Of a DNA stretch of 64,000 nucleotides, positions 1-11,700 are shown one piece after another; positions within the stretch are counted from its first letter, which is position 1; each line of letters begins with the position of its first letter. This DNA is from Odiellus spinosus. Taxonomy: Eukaryota > Arthropoda > Arachnida > Opiliones > Phalangiidae. Position numbers and translations under genes: made by a program. Location: NCBI GenBank assembly GCA_963920705.1, contig OY987239.1, positions 9,081,504 to 9,145,503 on the forward strand, given 5' to 3'. Below the pieces are notes generated by a model. That model had not been told where the DNA came from. It did not search any database and saw only the letters and a list, made by a program, of their open reading frames with translations.

Positions 1-26
1 ATAAAAATTATACGAATTCCGAGCTC
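1..26. mobile_element. Family E element, terminal remnant
   Basis: The window opens inside the end of a family E element. The terminal inverted repeat ends in CCGAGCTC and is followed by TA, the family's usual target dinucleotide. The rest lies outside the window. Confidence 0.6.
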
Positions 27-178
27 TATTGATGCCTTAAACCTTGTTCGTTTAAATTAATTTAAACAACAAAAACGTGGCTAAAAATTGTAAGAAAAAT
101 CTAGAATACTTTTAATGGCACATATGGTAATTCGTAAAATAAATTCAAAAGCCCCAGATTTTCCATTCATATTCATAA

Positions 179-718
179 AGCTCGGAATTCGTATAATTTT
201 TATTAATTGTTTAAAATCTAAATTCTGACGTATATTATTTGTTCGATTAAAATTAGACTATTTTTCATTCGAGTTAACTTATTCGAAGATAAACTGTAAA
301 AAAACGTAATCCATATCCGTTTTTATCCAAAAATGGCCTTATCTTAGAGTATTATCCGCGTTATACGTTCGGATAAAAAACATTCAAAATTTATTTTCGT
401 GAAAAATAACGAATAAAAAGATGATTTAAAATCTTAGTTTCGTCGTTTTATTTATATTCTTCGAATTAAAAGTCAATTTGAAATATTTTTCTAATATTTT
501 AGACTAATTCTGGAAACGCGAATGTTTCTTATCCATCGTTATACGTTTGAATACGAGTAATTTGTTCGTAGATAAAGCGCGAAACTCTTATCTTCGTGTA
601 AACCTTTTAACAATTATACGAATGTAGAAATTTCATTGTTTTAGTTACAAATAATTTATCTGAAAATATCTCAAAATATTCGAATAACAGAAAATAATGG
701 ATATCCGATTCCGAGCTC
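179..718. mobile_element. Family E non-autonomous DNA transposon (TA target), full copy
   Basis: About 540 bp with ends GCTCGGAATTCGTATAA and GGATATCCGATTCCGAGC. Related copies lie at 13763-14083, 16508-17044, 17730-18321, 22264-22797, 35650-36184 and 38300-38869. Most ends abut a TA dinucleotide, which suggests Tc1/mariner-type target choice. No transposase ORF is present. The interior is AT-rich with short degenerate palindromes. Confidence 0.7.
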
Positions 719-725
719 AACTTAC

Positions 726-857
726 CTCAATCAGGGACTAGGACTATGATTTTAGGCACCCTTTAGCCGTCGTCTCATCTTCACTTGCTGTAAGTATTAA
801 AGTGAAGCCAGTTTGAGTATCCGTTATTATTCCCACGGCTCGATAATCCGTAATTAG
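726..857 (-). pseudogene. Exon-like 5' segment (W0) of a receptor unit left of the window
   Basis: Read on the minus strand, the segment starts after an acceptor-like ..GGCAG and ends at GAG|GTAAGTTGAG. It encodes a peptide containing TDYRAVGIITDTQ, with stops near its 3' end. The same segment recurs at about 7360-7600 and 15904-16400, each time upstream of a minus-strand receptor unit. It is therefore probably a 5' exon or 5' flank of the duplicated unit, and this copy would belong to a further unit outside the window. Its protein role is not recognised. The splice phase to the next known exon does not fit directly, so an intermediate exon would be needed. Confidence 0.35.
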
Positions 858-1024
858 CTGCCTTTCTATGCCTAGTAGGCGTTGCGGGTAATTATGATAA
901 TTACTTTGTTTGCGTCATTGACCGTGAGCCAAGCCATATTTATAGATAGATTAAACATTTGTTTTAAAAACCCAATATTCTGAGGCTAATGCGGCTATAA
1001 TATAGTCGAGTGTATTCGTGCAAT

Positions 1025-1316
1025 CAAGAAGGATCAGATAAGGAGTGGAAAAGTGGGGCTGCGTTGAGTTAGAGAGAGAAGAGCCAACCTCCCACTCGGG
1101 TGGAAAGGGGGGATAGGAAATTCTCGAGGTAAACTGTTGTCACGTGGTCGCTAGCTAGCGCGTCTCATAAAGGATTCGTTTTACCCACGTGACAACAATT
1201 TACCACGAAGCATCTCTACCCCCGTCTGTCCCCCGTTCTCCCAGAGTGGGAGTTTAGGCCGACGCAGTAGGAGCCGCGCCGTTCCCACCTTTCCTCTCCT
1301 TATCTGATCCTTCTTG
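1025..1316. mobile_element. MITE family C, copy 1
   Basis: A 292-bp element with perfect ends CAAGAAGGATCAG / CTGATCCTTCTTG, flanked by the 7-bp duplication GTGCAAT (1018-1024 and 1317-1323). It has no coding capacity. The second copy, 2699-2989, is in the opposite orientation. Confidence 0.85.
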
Positions 1317-1520
1317 GTGCAATCAATTGATTAATGACTAGAATATAGAAGAGCTATACCTTTGTACGCGCGCTAGTTACAATATTTATATTAGAAAACC
1401 AATTAAAAACATTTAAAATTAAATTTTTTTTATTCATTACTTTCGTCAATTGGTAACTCGGAACCCATTGATTTAGGATAAGAGGTGTAGCTATTTATGT
1501 AATTGAGTTAAACAAGGCCT

Positions 1521-1960
1521 TTAAAGGGAGAATGCAACCTAATTACAAGTGATTTTTTATCGATTCCTTATCGTTTAAATAGGCCTAATCCATCGATAAA
1601 AAGTTTACAATACAAATATTAAACTAGAAATAAATTTAAAACTTACCCTGAAAATAGGCTTAGCGGGATTCATGGAGATCCTGAATCGCGTCCGTGTCAG
1701 GTCTAGCGACCAATGAGCAAAGGCCCGTCGTTCACGCGAGATCTCCGCGAGACTTACGTCGCGCGCGATTGGTCGCTAGACCTGACACGCGAGGAAAACA
1801 GGACCTCCATGAATCCCACTAAGCCTATTTTCAGGGTAAGTTTTAAATTTATTTCTAGTTTAATATTTGTTTGTAAATATTTTCAGTAGTGGATTAAGCC
1901 TATTTAAACAATAAGGAATCGATAAAAAATCACTTGTTGTTAGGTTGCATTCTCCCTTAA
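1521..1960. mobile_element. Family F long-inverted-repeat element (TTAA target), copy 1
   Basis: About 440 bp, nearly palindromic, with ~200-bp arms. The ends AGGGAGAATGCAACC / GGTTGCATTCTCCC lie inside TTAA, as expected for piggyBac-type non-autonomous elements. A second partial right end (GGTTGCATTCTCCCTTTAA) follows at 1974-2001, so the right terminus is duplicated. Other copies: 14903-15341, 26849-27290, 49008-49446. Confidence 0.8.
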
Positions 1961-2084
1961 AAATGCAGTTTCTTGTTAGGTTGCATTCTCCCTTTAAAAT
2001 GCAGTTTCATAGTTAGAAATTACTCACCAAAACCATAAATTTTATTCAATTAGTATTTTATTAATAGACGAATTGAAGAGGTAC

Positions 2085-2290
2085 TTGCAGGGGCAACGCG
2101 CCATTGGAGTTCATCCAGTTTTAATGATGAACCAACTAGGCGGTACCTCCTCCCATCTCGCTTCGAGACTCGACGCGTTTCCCATAGCAACAGGTGTAAT
2201 ACAAGAGCGAGAGCTAGAGTGGAAAGCGCGCCATCTATTGTGATAATTCATCATTATATTTGTACCCCAATGGCCGTATCCCCTGGATCA
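2085..2290. repeat. Interspersed repeat Q, copy 1
   Basis: Shares blocks with 35190-35470 (opposite orientation) and, more weakly, 5890-6150. Shared words include GGGAAACGCGTCGAGTCTCG, the reverse complement of part of this copy, and GTACCCCAATGGCC near one end. It is probably an old MITE; target duplications were not resolved. Confidence 0.5.
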
Positions 2291-2698
2291 GATAGTTTAT
2301 TAGTAGGGAAATTTCGATTTTATGAATTGTACAAATACACGATCCATATAAATGGCGCAAAAGCGATCGCGATTGAATAACCAATAAAAAGGATGACCAA
2401 AGTTGATTTGAACTCGTTCCAGTTTAGTACAAATTCCTGTTGATCCAATGACGGCCTGAACAAGTGGTTATCCAAGAAAAAACCTACTTCCTTAATTTCG
2501 GTATCGAGTAATTTCATTTCTTGAACTTTAATAAACCTAAAAATAACTTAGATTAAGAGACTATTCGCGGCGCCTTAAATTGAAGGTCGTCATCTTAAAC
2601 TAAAGACTGCTTGGTAACCATGCACTCGGGAAGTGTTTTTGACGAAGTAGGTACTATTCCTACTGTTAGGGTTAAAACTACTATAGATAGAGTTTCGG

Positions 2699-2989
2699 CA
2701 AGAAGGATCAGATAAGGAGAGGAAAAGTGGGAACGGCGCGGCTCCTACTGCGTCGGCCTAAACTCCCACTCTGGGAGAACGGGGGACAGACGGGGGTAGA
2801 GATGCTTCGAGGTAAATTGTTGTCACGTGGGTAAAACGAATCCTTTATGAGACGCGCTAGCTAACGACCACGTGACAACAGTTTACCTCGAGAATTTCCT
2901 ATCCCCCCCTTTCCACCCGAGTGGGAGGTTGGCTCTTCTCTCTAACTCAACGCAGCCCCACTTTTCCTCTCCTTATCTGATCCTTCTTG
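2699..2989. mobile_element. MITE family C, copy 2
   Basis: A 291-bp copy, inverted relative to 1025-1316, in the intron between exons F and G of M1. Target duplication GTTTCGG at 2692-2698 and 2990-2996. Confidence 0.87.
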
Positions 2990-3520
2990 GTTTCGGCAAC
3001 TATATAGTTTGTGTTGTGGGAACTAGAGGCTTCTAGGGGAGTGAGGTAGATTATGATACTGACTTTCTGTTCAATTGTTCCTTGCAAGCGTTCGTTATAT
3101 TTGGTCCGTGTACCGGAGCCACGTTAACTGTTTGGAGTGGTCCTCCTTGAAAAACTTGGTCGCTGTCTTTCAATCCTAGCAACTCAGTGCCAATTATGTT
3201 TACTGCGGTCTTGGTTGTGAAGAAGGCGTAATGTGGTTCATCCGTAAGAATATCGATGATCTTCAGTACGTCTTTGTGGTACACAAACTTATTCGTCTCG
3301 TTCAAATACTTCCATAGAGTAGGACCCGCCTCATCCTTAGAATTCTTCGAAACGTTATAAAAAAATTAGCGACCTTAAGTATCCATTGTCAATCGTAGAG
3401 CTTTCAAAGATAGAATATGAAAGCAGTGCAATCTTCTTTGGTAATTTTTGGCCTGTTCTTATAACCCTGTGTCTTATAATAGATATCTTGCTTATAGACC
3501 AAGTAAATTCATGGGAGTGC

Positions 3521-3773
3521 AATGTCCAATATGTTGTTTCCAATGAATGTTGCCAGGTGACACTTAGTAAGTCGATTGTCATATAGCGTAGGTAACGCTT
3601 TATCATACGTTTCGCTATAATCAAGCATAAATTTCACTATATTATAATTTTTAAGCAGACGCCGTCGTTCAGTTCAGTTCAGTTCAGTTCAGTTCGTATT
3701 CCACTCAGTCGCTTGAGTCGGCTTGACCTTAATGCCACCTGGCAACGTTCATTGGAAACAACATATTGGATAT
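3521..3773. repeat. Fold-back repeat with internal (TTCAG)n
   Basis: Inverted arms of ~41 bp (3521-3562 and 3733-3773, core ATGTTGTTTCCAATGAA) enclose ~170 bp that contains a short TTCAG pentanucleotide run at about 3667-3698. It lies in the F-E intron of M1 and resembles a small MITE. No other full copy was seen. Confidence 0.6.
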
Positions 3774-4923
3774 TAGTTTGAAATTCCCGCCGTAATTACA
3801 ATATAAACCGCCATCTAGCAATTGTCAACAGAATTTTGAAGATGGCTGCGCGCTAGGTAACTTCCGGCTGACGTCAGAATCTGTCTAACCTGTCTCTTTA
3901 CTAACCTTGGTTTGACCACTTGCAAAGACCTCGTAAAATATTTTTACCACTAAGTATTCTCCGATGAAACTGTCCCTGAAGACGATTGGGTAGACTTTTG
4001 GTAGGTGGTTCACGACATCAGATACCACGTCCATAACAACGAACTGACTGTTTACAAACTCGCAATTCAAATAAGTCTGAGTGGTAGCCGATATTAGAAA
4101 CGCCCCTAATAGCCACGTGCCGAAAAGTACACGGTATGGTAACGTCTTCCTGCGCTTGATATCTCCTTTAAGACCATTAGAAAAACAATTACCTCATTCG
4201 GAGCCAAAATTTCGCTTTAAATTTGCGATGTAATTAGTAAACTAACTAGACGACATACCTTGACGCACTAAGACGACGGCCATGTTGGCAAATTCATTAA
4301 CGTGAGATTCAGTCAAGTCCCGACATCGTTTGAATCTGTATTTGGTCATGGTTAAAACGCATGACGCCAGAACCATGATTAACAACAAGCAGATATACAC
4401 CTGAAATATCGAATTTATTTCATAAACAGCGTTCATACTAGACACTGTCTTCTTTAGAAATGTGGGCGAACTCTATTTACTTACGTTGAAGTTGATTGGG
4501 AAAAGATTCTGAATTGAATCTTTGTTAATTTTTAATGGATTTTTGCTGAATATGAACATGGAGCTTGTATCCATGGGGAAGAACATTCCTACTATCGAAA
4601 ACCATTTTGAACTGACAGTGTACATGTCCATCATGATATCCACCGTCTAATCAGTATCGAGTTATAAATTATAAAACAGTAATTGATATAAATTAAACAT
4701 CTTTTATATTGAACAATAACATAACGGTTTGTCCTGGTTCAATTAAAATCCCTTTGTAAGATCAACAAAATTGAACTCAATGATGGCAAGTATCTCTTAA
4801 ACTCTCGACATACGCTGCTTTGATGTCGTTGGTACTTGAAAAATCTTTCTAATAAACAGGACTAGTTATTCTGACATATACAGTCCTCGAGTCAAAATTG
4901 GTGTGCCTATGTACCTCTGACGT

Positions 4924-5239
4924 CAAGAATCCATTCAGGTTCCATAAGAATATGGGAGCATAGCTTTAGCCTCTGGTACCATCTTCCCAAACTTTGTAAC
5001 AAAAGTTCGTCCGCAATTTTCGCAACATTTGTACGCTTAGATCTTTTTTCGGTTGGCTTCATTTTTATTACCCAAAATATTATGTCAAGGTCGTTAGTGG
5101 CGCGGGTTAATAATAGATTTCAGGAGCGATTTACTTGAAAAATCGATTCGAAGCGGACGAACTTTTGCTACAAAGTTTGGGAGGATGGTTATTGAATCGC
5201 GGCCCTCCCATATTCTTATGGAACCTGAATGAATTCTTG
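4924..5239. mobile_element. MITE family B, copy 1
   Basis: A 316-bp element with ends CAAGAATCCATTCAGG / CCTGAATGAATTCTTG and a subterminal word GTTCGTCCGC repeated in inverted orientation. Target duplication CTGACGT (4917-4923 and 5240-5246). It sits in the B-C intron of M1. Confidence 0.87.
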
Positions 5240-5889
5240 CTGACGTCATTTCTATTCAGGCCACCGGATTCGCTACTTTTCATATGCCAGGAAATGAATA
5301 CTTACGACGCCTTTGTTCGTAATTGTAAGTTGATCATCCGCTACCATTCCCGATTCGAAAATGACTTGTTCCACGCTAATACAATTATTAAGATTAGTTA
5401 AAGTTCTAAGCAACGAAATCACTCTACTAATCTCCTCAGCGCCATCTCTCTATCAACATATTTTTTAAATTATACTTGGCTAGTTAATCCTTCGAACTAG
5501 CTTTAAAATGTACAGGACAAATTTTCATTAATCTGTTTTATTTGTTGGTTTGATCATTTGTTAACTTTTATTTTCTTTCAATTGAACTTACTCGAGTTGA
5601 CAACATCTGTTGACCCAGCTTGTTACGTAGTTTATACATTTTTCATAGCTTGGTACATAATCCAAATATGTCTGCCAAAAATATAACTTCATTATTTTTA
5701 ATGTGATAATTCAAAAGATTGATCTAAAGTTAGGCTGTCACTCCTTTTTTCGAAGGATTTTGTATGGTAGATTTCTTGATAATGTTATATAATCAAGTGT
5801 AAGCTCTATAATATACGTGATTATTGTAAATCGTTTGCACCCAGCCCGCTGAGCCTACTCCGACTATTGGCGCAATTATAGACGAATAA

Positions 5890-6150
5890 GGAATTGAAGA
5901 TAATTTCCATTGGCTGCGCGTCATTGGTGTACATTATTATGGCCGGATCTGATATGAGGTGGCTCTTTCGTAGTTCCCATTCTGATTGGCTAAGCTATGA
6001 CGAGAGAGACAAACTTCTCCTTGAGCTATCTTACCTGTCAAAGGCACTAGTTTCCCAAAGTAACGGGTGTTTAAGTAATCTGGTATTTTCATTATATACC
6101 GAGAGAACTAGGCGCAGGCGCGCCATCTATTCATCATTCTATGTGACATT
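5890..6150. repeat. Interspersed repeat Q-like segment
   Basis: Shares CCATTGG and GCGCCATCTAT-type words with repeat Q, and GATTGGCTAAGC-type words with 14770-14790 and 35370. It lies in the 5' part of M1. The ORF across it (MAGSDMRWLF...) has no counterpart in the sister units and is treated as chance. Confidence 0.35.
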
Positions 6151-6245
6151 TTAATTTAAACCTTTGATAAGTTTAAATATTTTTTATCGTTTACAGCAAA
6201 TACCACATTTCTTATGCAAATTATTGTTAACTTTTTGAATATGGT

Positions 6246-6564
6246 CAGAAGCCGATGAAACCCTCCTTTGAAGTCTATTACTCCCTGGTCTTGTCTACCA
6301 CTCTCTGTATGGGTTAGTTTCAAAAAACGCGATTCGTACGCCTCCTAACGGTAGATATTTTCGGAGCGGGAGTTCGTCGAGCGAATATCTCTAGCAGCCT
6401 CGGAGTTCGTCAAAAAAACGTCGTCGTTTGTGGAGAGAGAGAATTTCCAATTTTCCGTAGACAGGGGGGTATGAAGTAGGATTGGGAATTTTACCCATAC
6501 AGAGAGGAGCGCTATATCGAACATTAGAGTAGTAGACTTCAAAGGAGGGTTTCATCTACTTCTG
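6246..6564. mobile_element. MITE family A, copy 1
   Basis: Ends CAGAAGCCGATGAAACC and, slightly mutated, CATCTACTTCTG. Target duplication ATATGGT (6239-6245, 6565-6571). Family A is a ~337-bp element whose interior includes ACAAACGACGACGTTTT and CCTAACGGTAGA. It reads open in several frames but encodes nothing recognisable. Confidence 0.87.
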
Positions 6565-7349
6565 ATATGGTGCTTTATATGATATAACTAAAAATATAAT
6601 TCGTAGGTTTTCGAATAACGTGGTGTCAAGTAGTGTTGTCCAAAGTCCTAGCCTACACTAAAACGTATAATTTTACTTTAAGAACTTGACCTACTTGTGA
6701 CACTGCCATTTTCAGAGTAGAATTGTACATTTTCACCAAAATTCGTCTATTTCAAAATAACCTATCTCTGTAATAACTCGAACTCGCTAGACTGACAACG
6801 ATTTTGGGGCGGGTATATGGTATTTAACATTACGGCTTTTGATGAAATTCGAGGCCAGGAAAGATATACAACCTATTGTTGTATAATGAAAAGCGCGCGT
6901 AATGAAATGGTCAATAACGGAGAAAATACGAGCTCTAATTTCTGGTAAAAACATTGTCAAAAGGAACAGTGAAAAGGAATCAGTCGCCCATTAATTTCAT
7001 TCTGACGAGTTAACTAATTTCCCAGTTTCGTAAAGCTCAAATCGTAGAGTGGCTGCCCTGTATGCGTAAAAGTGTAGCAGGTACAAATCCCACCCGAGAT
7101 CCAACATACATTACACTGTTCTTATGTGTTACTAGAACTAGGAATGAGTGACTTTGGCTACGAAACTAAATGTTTACCAGTAACTGTCAAAGTCAAATCC
7201 TGTTACGCTTCTCGGAGTTATAAGCGTTCGACCAGGACACGGCCCAATTTGTTTCAAGGACAGCGCCGAGTCATCTACCAACGTAATTTTATTAAACCCT
7301 CCTTTGAAGTCTAATGTTCACATGTACAGTCCTGGCCGATTGATGAAAT

Positions 7350-7640
7350 CTCAACTCACCTTTGGGATTATATTTTAAGCACCCTTATCTCTCGTGTCAT
7401 CGTCGCTTGCGGTAGGAATTAAGGCGAGGCAATTTTGAGTATCTGTTATTATTCCCACGGCTCGGTAATCCATAATTAGGCTCGTAACAGCTCGAAGAAA
7501 AACGCCTTTGTATGTCTAGTAAGCCGATACTTGAATAAGGCGTTGCCAGGGATTATAATAATTACTTTGTTTTCGTCTTAGTAAGCCACACTCGTGACGT
7601 CATTGACCACGAGCCAAGCCACATTGATATATTGATCAAA
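7350..7640 (-). other. Duplicated upstream segment W1 of M1
   Basis: A diverged copy of the 720-955 segment upstream of M1. On the minus strand it contains an ATG-initiated stretch (MDYRAVGIITDTQNC...) and ends AAAG|GTGAGTTGAG with the donor at 7359. A one-base difference from the 15.9-kb copy puts a stop before the donor. It may be a decayed 5' exon or a promoter-proximal flank. A 20-bp shred resembling a family A terminus lies just outside it at 7294-7313. Confidence 0.35.
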
Positions 7641-7730
7641 CAAACTTAATATTTAAATATTGAGATACCAATATAACAACTTTTTTCACTATTTTTAATT
7701 GACAAGCTATGACGTTATACTGTATCTTTG

Positions 7731-8061
7731 CTGATGAAACCCTCCTTTGAAGTCTACTACTCCAATGTTCGATATAGCGCTCCTCTCTGTATGGGTAAAA
7801 TTCCCAATTTTACGAGTTAGAAGGGGTCCTACTTCATCCCCCCTGTCTACGGAAAATTGGAAATTCTCTCTCTCCACAAACGACGACGTTTTTTGGACGA
7901 ACTCCAAGGCTGCTAGAGATATTCGCTCGACGAGCTCCCGCTCCGAAAACATCTACCGTTAGGAGGCGTATGAATCACGCCTTTTGAGAATAACCCATAC
8001 AGAGAGGGGTAGACAAGACCCGGGAGTAATAGACTTCAAAGGAGGGTTTCATCGGCTTCTG
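7731..8061. mobile_element. MITE family A, copy 2
   Basis: The left end has lost about five terminal bases (starts CTGATGAAACCC); the right end is CATCGGCTTCTG. No clear target duplication, consistent with the damaged end. It lies in the spacer between M1 and M2. Confidence 0.82.
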
Positions 8062-8384
8062 GTACTATTAAGCTACTGGGCGTTGTAATAGACTTTGGTT
8101 ATACTGATGGAAACATAGGTATATCTTGTGGAAAAGACGAAAAACAAGTTGTCTTCTATGATTACTTAAAAAACGCCAAAAAAGCTCTTAATTTTGAAAA
8201 TTCGAATAAGGGAATGTGTCAAAGGATAGGTGTGTTTCTCTATACTTCGTGTGTTAATTTGTTACTTAACAAAGACGCCACTCTTTATTCATTACTTTAA
8301 TTACTTTTAACCCCAACTAGTAGTTTACAACCATAAGGTGTAGCTATTCCTTGGGCTTGACCATCTTGTTACTTATAACGAGTC

Positions 8385-8640
8385 AATTTTCAAAGTAATA
8401 CCATAAGCCTATTATTTCACCCGTAAGTTAGAAACGAGGGTCGTTTAAGCGTTAAGCTAATGACTGACCAATCTCGCGACTCAAATCCATCTAGCGGTGG
8501 TTGCTTGAAACTCTCCCAATGCATGCTGGGACATTCCGTTTCCTGTCAAGAGGAATGACGCGGGGTAGGGGTTTAAACTAGGTTTTTCCGCGAGGTGGCG
8601 TCTCTCCTGTTTAGTGCCGAACACGAAGGGCTCTATGGGG
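8385..8640. repeat. Interspersed repeat O, copy 1
   Basis: Contains CTCCCAATGCATGCTGGGA and a later CGAACACGAAGGGCTC. Related segments lie at 40180-40340 and 48440-48600. No coding potential; family unknown. Confidence 0.5.
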
Positions 8641-8791
8641 AACTCAAACTTACGGGTAAAGAATTAATAAGCTTATGGTAATATGCAGATTCTTCAAATT
8701 TCTGTAATTGAGCTAAACAAGGCTTGTCAATTGTAGTTTCATAGTTAGAAATTATCACCAAAATCATCAGTTTTATTCGTTTGCTATTTTA

Positions 8792-11700
8792 TTAATTGCA
8801 GAAATAAGCGATCCAAATAGTTGGCGAGAAAGTGATAGCGATTGAATAACCAATAATAAGTATGACCAAAGTTGATTTGAACTCGTTCCAATTTAATACA
8901 AATTCCTGTTGATCCAATGACGGCCTGAACAAGTGTTTATCCAAGAAAAAGCCTACTTCCTTAACCTCGGTATCGAGTAATTTCATTTCTTGTATTTTAA
9001 CAAACCTTTAAATGAATTAGATTAATATATCGTCAGCTAAAGATATTGCCTACGAGGAAGCTCATAATTTCAATTTTTAGCTACATGGACGATGGCGTAT
9101 TACATTGGATAATAGAGTAATGGCGTCAATATAGTTCCGTCCCCCAACTAAGCGGAGTATTGGACCACTGCCTTCTCTAATACTAGCAGAGGTATATAAT
9201 AACCCCCTTCGGGGGGAAGTATGAAAGCCCCTAGACTACCAATGCTAAAAATCACGAACAACAAGAGCCCGCTGCTGACTATCTAGGCCACTAGCTCGCG
9301 CTGGACTTCTCAATGTCGCTACTCTAGTAAATGGTCTTTGTATAACCAAGACAGCTCGATTTGTGTTTAGAACTTCCTGTCTCAGGAGTCAGGCTGTCTG
9401 ATAAAATGGAGTCGAAGGTTGACTTCAGCTCGCGAGTTCCGGAAGTGTGCGTAGGGAAATTTTAGTGAGGTTCAAAATGGTGTATGTATTTTTTGGGAGT
9501 AAAGCGGTGTGTCGATCCGCCGCGATTTACGCCGGGCACTTGTCGTTCGTCGATTTTGTCTATCTTTCATACTTCTCCCCGAAGGGGGTTATTATATACC
9601 TCTGATACTAGGCATATCCTTATCAAAAAACGGAGGGTGGAGGAACCAATTTCAAAAATATCGTTAGATGTCGCTTTCTTGAGGATAGAAAAAGGCGGGA
9701 AATTCATGTTAGGACCGAGAATACACATTTGTAAGAATTAATTGGGATTTATTTTAAGTGACAAATAATTAAACAGTGATTTTAAAATATTTATATTTAA
9801 AATTTACAATTTCTAAATCAAGATCTCTATATTGTAGTCTAGATGTTGCTAGGGGTTCTACGATCTTACTTCGATAGAGCCTAATTTAATCGGCTCTTGG
9901 CGACGCGAGACTCGCGATTGGTTATTCATTACGTAATCCCCAGCAAGATTCCTCAGGAAAGTGACATCTATCTCGGACAACTTGCAAATTGAAAATGACC
10001 AAAATAAAACCTTGTAACTGGTATTTCGAGGCCTACTCTTAGAGAAGACACTGAAAGAGGCATATCTCTATAGCGCAGCTTTGTAAGATAGATTATGATA
10101 CTGACTTTCTGTTCATTTGTTCCTTGCAAGCGTGTGTTAGATTTGGTCCGTGTACGGCAGCCACGCTAAGTATCTCGAGGGGTCTTCCCTGAAATAATCG
10201 GTCGGTGTCCTCCACACCTAGGAACCCAGTGCCAATTATGTTTATTACGGACCTGGTGGTGAAGAAGGCGTAGTGTTTTTCTTCCGCAAGTATGTCGATG
10301 ACCTTCACTATGTCTGTTATGTACACAAACTTATTCGTCTCGTTCAAATACTTCCAAAGAAGATAACCCGCCTCTTCCAAATACTTTTGCGAAACGAGAT
10401 TAAAAATTAATTAAAAATATTGGTATCCATTGACAATCGTAGAACGTTCAAAGATAGAATGAAAAAGCAGTGCAGCGATTAACTGGCTCTTTGAGGCCAT
10501 TTAGATTTTTTCTCTGGTTTCCCACCTTTTCGAGATTGAGGACCAACGAAATAGAATTGGATTCACTATATGTTGGATCACGCAGGGTGACCATTTTTCC
10601 TATATTTCCTATTTTCTCCTATATTTTCACCTCCTTCCTATATTCTCCTATAATTTAATGGCAATTCCTATAATCTCCTATATTTCTATTCAAAATCTCT
10701 AGTTAAGGGTAAAGTCATAAATCATACTGTCAGCTGTGGCTGTATAAGATTATTTTAGCTTAACTGTACATTTTCCAGTTAAAATAGTCTGTAAAATTCC
10801 ATACTTTTTAAGCAATTGTATCATATTAATACCATGTTTAAACCGGTGGCGAGAGTTGTGATGCAATAATAAACTTGGTTCCTACTTTTAATTATTTTCC
10901 TATTTTATCATATATTTTACACTTATTTCTTCCTATTTTATCGTATATTTTACATAAAATTCTTCCTATATTTTCCTATATTTCGCAAAGAAATTTCCTA
11001 TATAGGATTTTCAAATTTTCAGTGGTCACCCTGATCACGTCATTTCCTCGCCAATTTCATTACAATTTAAAGCACGGCAACTCTGCACGTGACAATTCAG
11101 TGTTAGATAACTGTATGAATGAGACATTTGAGTGTCGAAGTCACCCAATCATCTTCGATAGTCATTCACCTAATTGTCGTATTGACGCAATTGTCTGACA
11201 CAGAATTTAAGTAGTAACAAGAATTCATTCAGGTTCCATAAGAATATGGGAGGGCCGCGATTCAATAACCATCCTCCCAAACTTTGTAGCAAAAGTTCGT
11301 CCGCTTCGAATCGATTTTTCAAGTAAATCGCTCCTGACATTATATTATTAACCCGCGCCACTAACGACCTTGACATAATATTTTGGGTAATAAAAATGGA
11401 GCCGACCGAAAAAAGATCTAAGCGTACAAATGTTGCGAAAATTGCGGACGAACTTTTGTTACAAAGTTTGGGAGGATGGTACCAGAGGCTAAAGCTATAC
11501 TCCCATATTCTTATGGAACCTGAATGGATTCTTGGTAGTAAACCATTTGTATTTTACCCAATTGCAGCGCACCGTGCTGTTATTCATCCAATTTTTGTGA
11601 GCCCTATTTATCCCAACCTATGCTACCCTTCTGAAAAAATTTCAAATTTTGTAATACCCCTAAATTTTCTCCATAGTAACTGTCTCCAAACACGATTGGG

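Larger units (their letters stand above)
2320..6767 (-). pseudogene. M1: divergent ionotropic receptor-like gene, probably disrupted
   Basis: Minus-strand exons in coding order: Z 6695-6767, A 5592-5671, B 5306-5450, C 4485-4646, D 4259-4400, E 3948-4165, F 3064-3344, G 2320-2536. D holds TM1 (YICLLLIMVLASCVLTMTKY) and ends VVLVRQG. E holds TM3 (YRVLFGTWLLGAFLIS), F the S2 lobe (YAFFTTKTAVNIIGTELLG), and G TM4 (LVILFIGYSIAIAFAPF) followed by TAA. This matches the IR layout of a short pore followed by W-L-L in TM3. IRs are ligand-gated cation channels of chemosensory membranes. Splice sites are good: C starts after GATTAG, and G joins F across a 2+1 phase. Defects are an in-frame TGA in exon B (about its tenth codon) and one missing T in Z relative to M2. 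Exons A and C-G are open. MITEs A1 and B1 are the clearest insertions here: B1 lies in the B-C intron and A1 is upstream of A. Confidence 0.68.

Noticed and set aside
3667-3698. CRISPR-like or telomeric repeat at the TTCAG run
   Set aside because: A plain pentanucleotide microsatellite without spacers.
7030-7105. tRNA-like stretch with a B-box-like GGTACAAATCCCA
   Set aside because: The 5' and 3' ends do not pair into an acceptor stem and no good anticodon arm was found. At best it is a decayed tRNA-derived fragment.
7747-7962. Recurring ~71-codon ORFs (MKSTTPMF..., MFSERELV..., MKPSFEVYY...)
   Set aside because: All are frames through MITE family A. They overlap on both strands and are not bounded by splice sites.
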